DNA from: Flavobacteriales bacterium
GTDB taxonomy: Bacteria > Bacteroidota > Bacteroidia > CAIKAF01
Direction: 5' to 3'
Assembly: GCA_025451235.1 (NCBI GenBank)
Contig: JANWKT010000019.1
Coordinates: 1-64,000 of the forward strand
Length of the DNA stretch: 64,000 bases
The notes beneath the pieces were generated by a model. It searched no databases, was not told the origin of the DNA, and saw only the letters and a program-made list of their open reading frames with translations. Shown here in pieces: positions 51,179 to 59,256 of the stretch (positions are counted from its first letter, which is position 1; every line of letters starts with the position of its first letter). The position numbers were made by a program, and so were the translations under genes.

Positions 51179-51454
51179 TTAGTTTACATTGTTCAACACC
51201 TTGAACTCCGGTGCAGAAATTACACCGGCTTTTTCCATGGTAGCTTTTAATTCAGGATGAGTGGTCATACCCTGAGCCACTTCAACATTTGGAGCCTCCG
51301 TGATAACAGTAACCATATTTTGATTGTCGGCCGCCTGGAAAACACCCACCAATTTTAAACCAGCATCGTTGCGCATTTGCTCACCTTCATCAAATGCCTG
51401 TTTCCATGTGCTGTACTCTTTTACCTCATGGGTAACCACTAATAACGTTTTCAT
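51179..51454 (-). CDS. Small dimeric alpha/beta-barrel-like protein
   Basis: A 91-residue cytosolic protein with the beta-alpha-beta-beta-alpha-beta order of the ferredoxin-like dimeric barrel superfamily: LLVVTHEVKEYSTWKQAFDE, NDAGLKLVGVFQAADNQNMV, TVITEAPNVEVAQGM, MEKAGVISAPEFKVL. These resemble ABM/DUF3764-type proteins. No catalytic residue can be named. It is a single gene with a clear terminator. Confidence 0.75.
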   Translation of the reverse strand: MKTLLVVTHEVKEYSTWKQAFDEGEQMRNDAGLKLVGVFQAADNQNMVTVITEAPNVEVAQGMTTHPELKATMEKAGVISAPEFKVLNNVN

Positions 51455-51555
51455 AAAAAATTTAGTTTAAATTATTTGCTGTGAAGATAGGCTAATAAAG
51501 ATAGGAAGGAGGTTGACATGGTTAAATAAACCATATAATCGTACATATTTAACCT

Positions 51556-52077
51556 TTACTTCGGTAAAAACTCTTTTGGCAAGGGATTTTCCGGAGATTC
51601 TTCCTGCCATATCAGGGAAACGATCCACCATCGATCTCCGGATCTTACCAATTGAAGAGAATTGATCCCCCTTTCTTTTTCCGCCCCTGATTCAAATTCA
51701 TAAGTGGTAAACACCTGTACAATTCTACCGAATGAAAACATTTCACGGTGAAGCTCTTTTTCAATAAAAGCATTCTTTAAAAAATAGGGATCATTGTTTT
51801 TGATATAATCATCTGGGGTAAATGACCTGAAGACTTCTTTCCCTTGCTTTGTTTTTACAACAGCACCCATCTTGGCATCAGGGGTAAACAAATTCTTAAA
51901 TCTTTTCCAATCCCTTTGCCCTGCCGGACCTGAAATTACATTGTACATGGCATTCACCATCGCATCTACCGAAGAGGTATCATCCGGAATGGCGGTTTGA
52001 GAAAATATGGTCTGACCAAATCCGAGGAACAGGACAAAGGTAAGTGGCTTGAACAATTTAATAAAAGGTATATTCAT
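51556..52077 (-). CDS. Exported SnoaL/NTF2-like protein
   Basis: A 173-residue exported protein. I start at ATG 52077, which gives a signal peptide (MNIPFIKLFKPLTFVLFLGF, ending IFSQ); an in-frame ATG at 52098 and a longer upstream frame to 52176 also exist but overlap the preceding gene further. The mature part has an NTF2/SnoaL-like outline: AMYNVISGPAGQRDWKRFKN, then LFTPDAKMG, then IVQVFTTYEFES and NSLQLVRSGDRWWIVSLIWQ. Such domains bind small molecules; the substrate is unknown. It overlaps the end of the upstream gene by 20 bp and so is in the same operon. Confidence 0.85.
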   Translation of the reverse strand: MNIPFIKLFKPLTFVLFLGFGQTIFSQTAIPDDTSSVDAMVNAMYNVISGPAGQRDWKRFKNLFTPDAKMGAVVKTKQGKEVFRSFTPDDYIKNNDPYFLKNAFIEKELHREMFSFGRIVQVFTTYEFESGAEKERGINSLQLVRSGDRWWIVSLIWQEESPENPLPKEFLPK

Positions 52078-52888
52078 AAAATTCTTTTTTAGGTTCATCT
52101 TTCCATTCTTCAATATATTTTTCTTGTAAAAGACCTTGGGTGTTGTAAGTATACGATTCCGAAGTTTCCCAAACATTTTTCATTCCACCAGGCATATGGA
52201 GCGCAAAAAATGAATATTTTTCCAGTCTCCCTTTTTCATCGTAGGTATAGATATATTTTCCATCATAATAACTTTCACATATATTGTTATAACAAGTATA
52301 CATTGAATCCGGCTGATCGAGGGTGGAATAATAATTTGTTTCTCTAAAACGATTCTCACCATCTCTATTATAAGCGGAATAGTCAATCAACCTTCCCTTA
52401 GTGTCATATTCAAAAGTTTCCTTAGAGGTCATATATGATTCATCCTCCTTCTTCAGGTTATAGAGATGGGTTTTTGTTTTTATCTTCCCATTTTCGTAGG
52501 TATATTCCCAGGTGTCCTTATTATAGGAGTTATTAGAATAGATATCTCCTTCTTTTGTATAGCTATAAAGAAGTATTGACCTGATGGTAGTATCCCCTGG
52601 TTTTTCAACATACATATTTTTAACCCCAGCTTTTCTGTCCAACGAATTATAACTATACTCTTGGATGGTTATCTCCAGCAATTCATTCGAGTTATTATAG
52701 TTATAGGTAACGATTTTTGTCTCCAGCCCTTTCGAATTGTATGTATGGACCCTTTGAAGCTGCTTGTTGTTATCGTAAACACTGAGGGTATGAACTTTGG
52801 TGGTTTTTAGGAGCAATGGTGGCCAAAAATCACGTTGGGCAGAAATCATCACAGGAATGAATAAAAGGAAAGTGAATATTTTTTTCAT
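52058..52888 (-). CDS. Exported YD-repeat-like protein
   Basis: A 276-residue exported protein with a signal peptide (residues 1-17, ending VMISAQ). It is built of repeated beta-hairpin units with Y-x-Y-x-(D/N)-x-x-G-(R/K)-(L/I) pattern: YNSKGLETKIVTYNYNNSNE, YDTKGRLIDYSAYNRDGENR, YTYDEKGRLEKYSF and YNTQGLLQEKYIEEW, the YD-repeat style of RHS-related proteins. No toxin or protease domain follows, so it is not an RHS toxin. I start at ATG 52888, which overlaps the upstream stop by four bases (ATGA). It should lie in the periplasm or on the surface. Confidence 0.85.
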   Translation of the reverse strand: MKKIFTFLLFIPVMISAQRDFWPPLLLKTTKVHTLSVYDNNKQLQRVHTYNSKGLETKIVTYNYNNSNELLEITIQEYSYNSLDRKAGVKNMYVEKPGDTTIRSILLYSYTKEGDIYSNNSYNKDTWEYTYENGKIKTKTHLYNLKKEDESYMTSKETFEYDTKGRLIDYSAYNRDGENRFRETNYYSTLDQPDSMYTCYNNICESYYDGKYIYTYDEKGRLEKYSFFALHMPGGMKNVWETSESYTYNTQGLLQEKYIEEWKDEPKKEFYEYTFY

Positions 52889-53445
52889 TCTACCATGCAT
52901 TTAAAATATCCTTCCACCGTAAAATTGTTTTCTCTGCAATATTTACTCACGGAAGTACCTGATAACTCTATTTTACCTTTGATCCATTCACCTTTTTTAT
53001 AGGTCTTCTTTTGTAAAGTGAGCTGACATAAGGATACTGTAGTTTTTAACGAGCCTGTCATAGGTGTTCCATAATCAAAGGCAGGGATCAACTGGCCTTT
53101 ATAAATCATCAGAAAGATCTCATTAGTTTCGGCGGGGTTCCCTTCATGAATGAAAATACATAAAGTGTCATTTTTTAAACGGGCATCGGCAAACCTCAGA
53201 TTCCTTTCCGGATCTTTGCTTACCATACAATTGGATTCAACTAAATATTTACTTGAATCAGGAACATTGTCATAATGTGTTCTTCCATTTTCATCCTTAA
53301 AGACCAAGGTCATCGGATTATAAATAGAATCTGAACTATGAAAGAAGGCATGGTCCAGCTTCTCGTCGTAGGTGATCTTGTAAGGGTTGCTTTGAGCAAA
53401 TACGGTGGAGTAGCATAGGGAAATAAGGAATATCAACTTTTTCAT
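52885..53445 (-). CDS. Exported protein of unknown function
   Basis: A 186-residue protein with a signal peptide (residues 1-17, ending TVFAQ). Not recognised. The mature region is polar with short strands (NPMTLVFKDENGRTHYDNVP, LCIFIHEGNPAETNEIFLMI) and ends with YFKCMVE. Two Cys pairs (NCMVSK, DTLCIF, SLCQLT, KYCREN) might form disulfides. The first gene of a three-gene run of exported proteins on the minus strand, the second gene's start overlapping its stop. Confidence 0.8.
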   Translation of the reverse strand: MKKLIFLISLCYSTVFAQSNPYKITYDEKLDHAFFHSSDSIYNPMTLVFKDENGRTHYDNVPDSSKYLVESNCMVSKDPERNLRFADARLKNDTLCIFIHEGNPAETNEIFLMIYKGQLIPAFDYGTPMTGSLKTTVSLCQLTLQKKTYKKGEWIKGKIELSGTSVSKYCRENNFTVEGYFKCMVE

Positions 53446-53615
53446 AAGTCTAAAGTAGATATTTATTGATTGAATAAAAGCAGAAATGTGGGTATTTAAC
53501 CCTTATTTAAGTTCTTTAACCGCCATCAGCCTTCGTTGAACCAGCTTTAAAAAGACTGAAGGCCATAGGACTGTTTTTAGTCATAAGTCTTACGCTTCCA
53601 GTCTTAAGTCTAAAA

Positions 53616-55823
53616 TTAAGCCATGATGGTTTGGCTTTGGTACATAGGTGTGAATTTTACTTCACCGGTTTTGATATCATAAATACCACCTATAATTCCT
53701 ACTTCGCCTTTCGCGATCATTTCACCAAGTACTGAACTGTTTTCGGCAATATGAAAAATATTATGGTGAACATTTAATCGAGTCACGTTTTTTACATATA
53801 AAGCATTCCCCGAATTTCTATCTTGTCTGGTGGCATATTCAGCTTCGATGGCAGGTTTTATTTTACTGAAGAGTTTGCCCAGGTTACCCATATCCAAATT
53901 ATCACAAGCTCCTTTAATGGCACCACATTCACTATGGCCCAACACAACGATCAATTTGGCGCCTGCGATTTTGCAGGCAAATTCCATGCTGGCGATAATA
54001 TCTTCATTTACTACATTCCCCGCGATCCGGATAGAGAAAACATCTCCCATACCCAAATCGAAAATAAGTTCGGTTGTAGTTCTTGAATCTATACAACTTA
54101 ATATCACTGCCAAAGGGTGCTGCCCATCGGTAGAGGTCACGTTCATTTGATCGGAAATATTTTTATCAATTTTTGAGCCTGTTACAAAACGTTTATTGCC
54201 TTCCATTAAAACGCCCAACACTTCCTTAGGGGTTAACAGTTCCTGTAACTCTTTGGTCATTACATGGGCATGCCGGATTTCATCATTTAATCCATATTTG
54301 TTTTTAAATCCTATCAGGCTAAGGCTGATTTTTTTTTCTGGAGCCATAATAGTTTTAAAATTTCGGATCACCTCCAGGATATCACCGTCAATATATTTGG
54401 TATACGAAGCATCAATGATGATTTTTGAATTCGCGGGAACACCATTCAAAATTTCTCTCATCTTTGCCTTATTAATGAAGGATGCCACCTGTGGAAGCAC
54501 CAACCTTTCTACTTCTTCATTATAGTGCTTTTCTGAATTTATTTTTAAAGCACTCTTTATATCGTTGCGCAGAACGAAAATAATACCAAGGCCTAAGCCA
54601 ATGGAGATCCCAATCAACAGGTCGGTACCTAAGATCGCAATTACAGTAACAAGGAAAGGTAAAAATTGTCCCCATCCGGCTTGGAAAGCATCTACAAACA
54701 GTTTAGGTTTTGCCAGTTTATATCCGGTCATGATCAAAACTGCGGCCAGTGCTGAAAGGGGGATCAGATTCAATATGAATGGAAATAGCGCCACCACTCC
54801 CAAGATCAAAATACCATGAATGATGGTTGATTTTTTTGTTTCTGCGCCGGAGGAAATATTGATAGATCCTCTTACCACCACCGAAGTAACGGGGATCCCC
54901 CCTAGAAGGCCAGCAGTAATATTTCCAATCCCTTGTGCAATTAATTCCCGGCTTTGAGGAGTGTTTCGGCTATGCCTGTCAAGTTTATCTACGGCTTCAA
55001 TATTCAGCAGGGTTTCAAGAGATGCCACCACTGCAATCGTTAATCCAACAATCCATACCTCAGGAAGCATGATCTTCGAAAAATCAGGTGAAACAAAAAA
55101 CCCACTAAACTCTTTGAAACTTTTACTTACGGGAACGTCTACCAGGTGTTTTGAACCTAATGCCCATTCCGGACCACCTTCCATCAACAATCCAATAATA
55201 GTACCCAGTATAATTACAATAACCGGAGCCGGAATAGGTAGCTTCTTCAAAAACTTAATATTGTTCCAAAGGATCATAATGGCAATACAGATGATCCCGA
55301 TGACCAGGGCTCCATAATGTATATGGTTCAGCGCATGCCAAATATCAAGGTATAGGTGCTTGCTAAAAATATGCGCCGCGAATTCCAATTTTTTATCATC
55401 GTCATATCCAACAAAGTGTGGGATCTCTTTAATGATAAGTACCAACCCTATAGATGCCAATAAACCCCTTACCACGCTGGACGGGAAATAGTTGGCAATG
55501 ATCCCCATTCTTAAGATCCCCATGAGCACCTGTATACCCCCTGCAATCACTACAGCTAACAAGAATATTTCAAAAGGGCCCAGGTCCTTTATACTGCTCG
55601 CAATGATCAGAGACAAACCTGCTGCCGGACCGCTAACACTTGTACTGGATTTAGAAATCAATCCTACTACTATTCCACCGATGATTCCGCTGATCAAAGC
55701 AGGAAATGGGGAGGTAAGGCCGGAGGCACTGGCGATTCCCAAACATAAGGGTACTGCCACGAGAAATACCACAAAACCCGAAATAGTATCTTTTTTTAAG
55801 CTCTTAAAAAATGTAGTTACCAT
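53616..55823 (-). CDS. SulP-type transporter fused to beta-carbonic anhydrase
   Basis: A 735-residue fusion. About residues 1-430 form a SulP anion transporter with 10-12 transmembrane helices (VVFLVAVPLCLGIASASGLT, SVSGPAAGLSLIIASS, GGIPVTSVVVRGSINISSGA), then a STAS-like domain (about 440-525, SKIIIDASYTKYIDGDILEV). The C-terminal domain (about 540-735) is a beta-carbonic anhydrase: zinc ligands Cys577 and Asp579 (LSCIDSR), His630 and Cys633 (GHSECGAIKGA). Such fusions probably transport bicarbonate and interconvert it with CO2. I start at 55823, where the protein aligns with SulP proteins (MVTTFFKSLKK); the longer 55865 start adds 14 unlikely residues. A single-gene unit. Confidence 0.93.
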   Translation of the reverse strand: MVTTFFKSLKKDTISGFVVFLVAVPLCLGIASASGLTSPFPALISGIIGGIVVGLISKSSTSVSGPAAGLSLIIASSIKDLGPFEIFLLAVVIAGGIQVLMGILRMGIIANYFPSSVVRGLLASIGLVLIIKEIPHFVGYDDDKKLEFAAHIFSKHLYLDIWHALNHIHYGALVIGIICIAIMILWNNIKFLKKLPIPAPVIVIILGTIIGLLMEGGPEWALGSKHLVDVPVSKSFKEFSGFFVSPDFSKIMLPEVWIVGLTIAVVASLETLLNIEAVDKLDRHSRNTPQSRELIAQGIGNITAGLLGGIPVTSVVVRGSINISSGAETKKSTIIHGILILGVVALFPFILNLIPLSALAAVLIMTGYKLAKPKLFVDAFQAGWGQFLPFLVTVIAILGTDLLIGISIGLGLGIIFVLRNDIKSALKINSEKHYNEEVERLVLPQVASFINKAKMREILNGVPANSKIIIDASYTKYIDGDILEVIRNFKTIMAPEKKISLSLIGFKNKYGLNDEIRHAHVMTKELQELLTPKEVLGVLMEGNKRFVTGSKIDKNISDQMNVTSTDGQHPLAVILSCIDSRTTTELIFDLGMGDVFSIRIAGNVVNEDIIASMEFACKIAGAKLIVVLGHSECGAIKGACDNLDMGNLGKLFSKIKPAIEAEYATRQDRNSGNALYVKNVTRLNVHHNIFHIAENSSVLGEMIAKGEVGIIGGIYDIKTGEVKFTPMYQSQTIMA

Positions 55824-56172
55824 ATAGTGCGGTTTTGAAGTTGAACTCCTTTTAAGATCAGACACTAAAATCCCGCCTCAAAAAATGGGTGATTTTTTGC
55901 TTTCATAATTGGAGTTTACTATGAAGTGATGTCACTAAAAACTTAGTTTGATCACCTTCTTTAACAAATATATCCGACGGGTTTTTATTCTCCAAAGAAG
56001 CATTAAAAAAAAATTAATTCAAATGGTTAACCCATTGATTTTCAGGATAAAAAAAATCAACTCATCCAGCCGTCAAATTGAGTAAAAGTGCGTTTTTAAC
56101 GAGTATAGGATAAATATGGATGAGAATTAATATTGTGATTCAAGCAGAAAAATAGAATTAATGTATTGATTT
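55824..56172. other. AT-rich intergenic region
   Basis: 349 bp between two minus-strand genes. Contains AGTGATGTCACT (arms AGTGA/TCACT, about 55925-55936), a possible binding site for a Crp-type regulator, but the arms are short. No gene is supported. Confidence 0.4.
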
Positions 56173-57213
56173 TCAGCCTTTAAAGCTACTCCAGCCCTGC
56201 GCAGTAAGCGGGGCAATGTTATTTTCACTGTCCACCACCTGGTAGCCTGATGTAGCTTCTGTGATAAAACCGATCACCGAAAGGTCGCTTACTTTCATCA
56301 ATTTATTGTAATCGGTTTGATTCACCGTAAACAATAGTTCATAATCTTCTCCGCCATTTAAGGCCAATGTAAAATGTGGTAACGAAAGCTCATCGGCAAC
56401 ATTTAAAGTTTCCTGGGCAATGGGCAACTTATCCGTCATAATTCTGCAACCCGTTCCTGAGGCCTTGCATATATGTATTAGTTCACTGCTTAACCCATCG
56501 CTGATGTCGATCATCGAGGTAGGACGAATCCCTGCTTCTTTTAATGCCCTTAAAATATCTAAGCGGGGTTCAGGTTTGAGTTGTTTCTCCAACACATAAT
56601 CGTATCCTTCCAGTTCAGGTTGCACCTGGTTGTTTTCCATAAATATTCTTTTCTCCCGGTCCAGGATCATTAACCCAGCATACGCAGCTCCCAGGTCACC
56701 CGATACACAAATGAGATCATTGATACCTGCGGTATTCCTGTAAATAATTTCTTCCTTGGGAGCATAACCCAACACCGTAACACTAATCACCAAACCAGCG
56801 GGAATTGTGGTGGTATCTCCCCCGATCAGATCTACCTGGAAGTTTTTGCAGGCAGCATTGATGCCGATATATAATTCCTCAATGGCTTCCAGGGTATATT
56901 TGCTTGAAATGGCCAGAGAGACGGTAATTTGTCTGGGGATGGCATTCATAGCAGCAATATCCGAGAGGTTAACCACAACAGCTTTATATCCCAAATGTTT
57001 TAGGGGGGTATATTGCATATCAAAATGCACTCCCTCCACCAGCATATCAGTACTAACTACTGTTTGAAGGCCGGCTGGATCTACCACAGCCCCATCATCA
57101 CCAATACCCGTAATGGTTTCTTTATTGTAGATCTTTACAGAGTTCTTGATCCGGTCGATCAAGCCAAATTCTCCTAAGCTATCTAATGTAGTAAATGAAT
57201 CGTTTTGGAACAT
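56173..57213 (-). CDS. thiL: Thiamine-monophosphate kinase
   Basis: A 346-residue enzyme that phosphorylates thiamine monophosphate to the active cofactor thiamine diphosphate. The AIRS-type fold is clear: GIGDDGAVVDPAGLQTVVST then DMLVEGVHFDMQYTPLKHLG (residues 37-78), YKAVVVNLSDIAAMNA, DLIGGDTTTIPAGLVISVTV, DLGAAYAGLMIL, SMIDISDGLSSELIHICKAS, and the C-terminal ALNGGEDYELLFTV. Length is normal. It is a single gene here, without other thiamine genes, but the product would supply the TPP of the 2-oxoacid oxidoreductase in this window. Start ATG 57213 gives MFQNDSFTTL. Confidence 0.96.
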   Translation of the reverse strand: MFQNDSFTTLDSLGEFGLIDRIKNSVKIYNKETITGIGDDGAVVDPAGLQTVVSTDMLVEGVHFDMQYTPLKHLGYKAVVVNLSDIAAMNAIPRQITVSLAISSKYTLEAIEELYIGINAACKNFQVDLIGGDTTTIPAGLVISVTVLGYAPKEEIIYRNTAGINDLICVSGDLGAAYAGLMILDREKRIFMENNQVQPELEGYDYVLEKQLKPEPRLDILRALKEAGIRPTSMIDISDGLSSELIHICKASGTGCRIMTDKLPIAQETLNVADELSLPHFTLALNGGEDYELLFTVNQTDYNKLMKVSDLSVIGFITEATSGYQVVDSENNIAPLTAQGWSSFKG

Positions 57214-57331
57214 GGTGTTTAGTTATTGGTTAATAGTTAATGCAAAATTGTTGAGGATCGTACCTTTTCCGATTTCCTATTAACTATTTACTAATCCGGT
57301 GCGAAGATAATACAAACTTTGATTGTAGCTG

Positions 57332-58501
57332 TTATTGACTTTGATCGTAATAATAATCGTATTCGTGAACCAAAGTTCCATCACGCATATAGTATCTGAG
57401 TTTTCCGTGTTTCAGGTCTTCGTAATAGTTGGTTTCCTTCATCAGTTCACCGGTTTCATAATACCTCAATTCTAATCCGTTTTTTTTGCCATTCACGTAA
57501 GGAACTGTATACCAAAATTCTCCGGTGCTATAATAATGTTTGTAAGTTCCATTCAACAAACTATCCACATAAATACCTTCAGATTGTAATTTGCCACTTT
57601 CCCAATAGAAGGTTTTACCTATACCATTTATTTTGTTGTTGGTAAAAGGCATTTCCCAAATAAGTATACCATTATCGTAATAACCTTTGGCAGTACCTTC
57701 CAAATTCCCTTTTGTATAATGATATTCGGCTATGACCTTTCCACTTTCATTATATGACTTTTCAATACCTTCAGCCAGGCCATCGACCATTTGTCTATCC
57801 CATTTCAACGATCCGCTTTCAAAGTAACCCTTAATTAAACCGTTTTCTTTTCCATTCACAAAAGGTAAAGTGGTTTCTACTTTTCCACTCTCATAATAGT
57901 AGGTTTGGGTTCCATTTTTTATTCCCGATACATAAGGGGTGGTCCATTCCAACTTTCCGGATGGATAATAGACTTTTTCAAGTCCATGAATTACACCATT
58001 CATATAAGGTGTTTCCCATTCCAGCACCCCATCTTCATAATACCATTTTTTAACACCATTTGCTTTACTATTTACACACGGAGCACATTCAAAACGTAGT
58101 TTCCCACCCTGAAAATAACCCTTCCCTCCACATTCTTTTCCGGAAATATAGGTAACTTCCTTGTCAACACTTCCATCAGCATAGAACCATTTGCATAAAC
58201 CAGCATATTTTTTTTCCGGTTCAAGTTGAGTAATTTTTCCTTCAAACTGCAATTGTCCCGACCAAAAAAAATCCCGAACAATACCAGACGGTTTTCCCGA
58301 ATTATAAACGATTAAACGATAATAACTAGCATGGAGTTGATCAGTTTCGTTCCATTCCGAATCGAAGTATTCGATCCAATTACCATGTTTGATACCATTT
58401 AAATATTCGTTTTTTGCTGAATCCACACTAAAAAAACCATTTTGGGCTGTTGCAGTTATTGTTAGCAGGAAGAAAGAAAGGATGATGAATGGATGTTTCA
58501 T
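57332..58501 (-). CDS. Exported MORN-repeat (YwqK-like) protein
   Basis: A 389-residue exported protein. I start at ATG 58501, which gives a signal peptide (residues 1-19, ending ATAQ). From residue 40 to the end there are about 13 repeats of the MORN-variant type of YwqK proteins, each containing Y-x-(S/N)-G-x-(L/V) or NG-x-x-x-G (YYEDGVLEWETPYMNGVIHG, YYPSGKLEWTTPYVSGIKNG, YYESGKVETTLPFVNGKENG). MORN-like repeats fold as beta-solenoids. Such proteins are called toxin-antitoxin YwqK in databases by homology only; the role here is unknown. It is a single gene with a 344-bp gap to the SUF operon. Confidence 0.88.
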   Translation of the reverse strand: MKHPFIILSFFLLTITATAQNGFFSVDSAKNEYLNGIKHGNWIEYFDSEWNETDQLHASYYRLIVYNSGKPSGIVRDFFWSGQLQFEGKITQLEPEKKYAGLCKWFYADGSVDKEVTYISGKECGGKGYFQGGKLRFECAPCVNSKANGVKKWYYEDGVLEWETPYMNGVIHGLEKVYYPSGKLEWTTPYVSGIKNGTQTYYYESGKVETTLPFVNGKENGLIKGYFESGSLKWDRQMVDGLAEGIEKSYNESGKVIAEYHYTKGNLEGTAKGYYDNGILIWEMPFTNNKINGIGKTFYWESGKLQSEGIYVDSLLNGTYKHYYSTGEFWYTVPYVNGKKNGLELRYYETGELMKETNYYEDLKHGKLRYYMRDGTLVHEYDYYYDQSQ

Positions 58502-58740
58502 ATGATGTTGTTTTGGGTGGCGAATCATTTGAAATTATAAATGCTAAAAGATGAATAAAGATACCAGGAAAATGAAGAAGTATTTACTTTTAAAAGTTCA
58601 AAAAATCATCGGATGAGATTTTTTTGTGAAATGAGTATTTTAGCTAGCCAACTTCCTGAAAAACTGTTAGAAGACAGGATCAGACGGCAGGAGGCCCCAG
58701 TAAAAATAGTCAAAGCCCTTGGCTTTAATAAGTTAATTAA

Positions 58741-58772
58741 TTTGGCTACCTCCCATTTCTTGCCTACATTTG
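58741..58772 (+). promoter_or_regulatory. Promoter of the SUF operon
   Basis: TTTG at 58741-58744 and TACATTTG at 58765-58772 (consensus TAnnTTTG), separated by 20 bases, match the Bacteroidetes housekeeping promoter. Transcription would start near 58779, 67 bp upstream of the sufA-like start. Confidence 0.7.
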
Positions 58773-58776
58773 CTCT

Positions 58777-58791
58777 TTAGAATAATTCTAA
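58777..58791. promoter_or_regulatory. Fur/PerR-type operator at the SUF promoter
   Basis: TTAGAATAATTCTAA is a perfect palindrome of 7-1-7 form. It differs from the PerR box TTATAATNATTATAA by one symmetrical base on each side, and it overlaps the predicted transcription start. A Fur-family repressor bound here would block the SUF operon; iron- or peroxide-responsive control is the natural inference. Confidence 0.6.
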
Positions 58792-58845
58792 ATAAGCAAA
58801 CAAAACTCAATAATTTAACGTTTATACCATAAAAAGGGTAGAGTT

Positions 58846-59175
58846 ATGATATCGATTACAGAAAAGGCTAAAGAACAGCTAATTGTGCTCATGCAGGGCG
58901 AAAAAGTGGATACCCATACCGGCTTTGTTAGGGTGGGTGTTGAAGGGGGAGGTTGCTCAGGCTTAACCTATCAGTTAAAGTTTGATACTGAATTGAAGGA
59001 GAATGATAAAGTATTTGAAGATAAAGGACTAAAACTGGTAGTGGATAAAAAGAGCTTCTTATACCTCATAGGAACCGAATTGGATTTTTCTGATGGGTTA
59101 AATGGCAAAGGATTTCAGTTCCATAATCCCAATGCTTCACGCACCTGCGGTTGCGGCGAAAGTTTTTCAGTGTAA
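58846..59175 (+). CDS. sufA: A-type iron-sulfur carrier (HesB/IscA/SufA family)
   Basis: A 109-residue A-type carrier. The family Cys residues are present: Cys39 in GVEGGGCSGLTYQ and the C-terminal CxC pair in RTCGCGESF. Such proteins deliver Fe-S clusters to target enzymes or scaffolds. It starts the SUF locus, 54-105 bp downstream of a promoter with a Fur/PerR-like operator. The following sufB begins 81 bp later, with an inverted repeat in between. Which gene name (sufA or iscA) is apt cannot be told from the sequence; the locus favours sufA. Confidence 0.93.
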   Translation: MISITEKAKEQLIVLMQGEKVDTHTGFVRVGVEGGGCSGLTYQLKFDTELKENDKVFEDKGLKLVVDKKSFLYLIGTELDFSDGLNGKGFQFHNPNASRTCGCGESFSV

Positions 59176-59240
59176 TTCAAAATTCAAGATTCAAAGTTCA
59201 AAATTGAATTGACTTTAAACTTTGAATCTTGAATTTTGAA
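59176..59240. repeat. 23-bp inverted repeat between sufA-like and sufB
   Basis: TTCAAAATTCAAGATTCAAA then GTT (59176-59198) and its exact reverse complement (59218-59240) flank a 19-nt spacer. The stem would lie in the message between sufA-like and sufB. It resembles dispersed TTGAATTTTGAA-type repeats. It could act as an intercistronic stem that tunes the sufA-to-sufB ratio. Confidence 0.8.
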
Positions 59241-59256
59241 CTTTGAATTTAAGATA

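Noticed and set aside
54565-55317. Long plus-strand frames opposite the SulP region
   Set aside because: Antisense of a conserved membrane protein, with no start signals or domain match.
55824-55865. Longer start of the SulP-carbonic anhydrase gene
   Set aside because: The first 14 residues have no counterpart in SulP proteins; MVTTFFKSLKK fits the family start.
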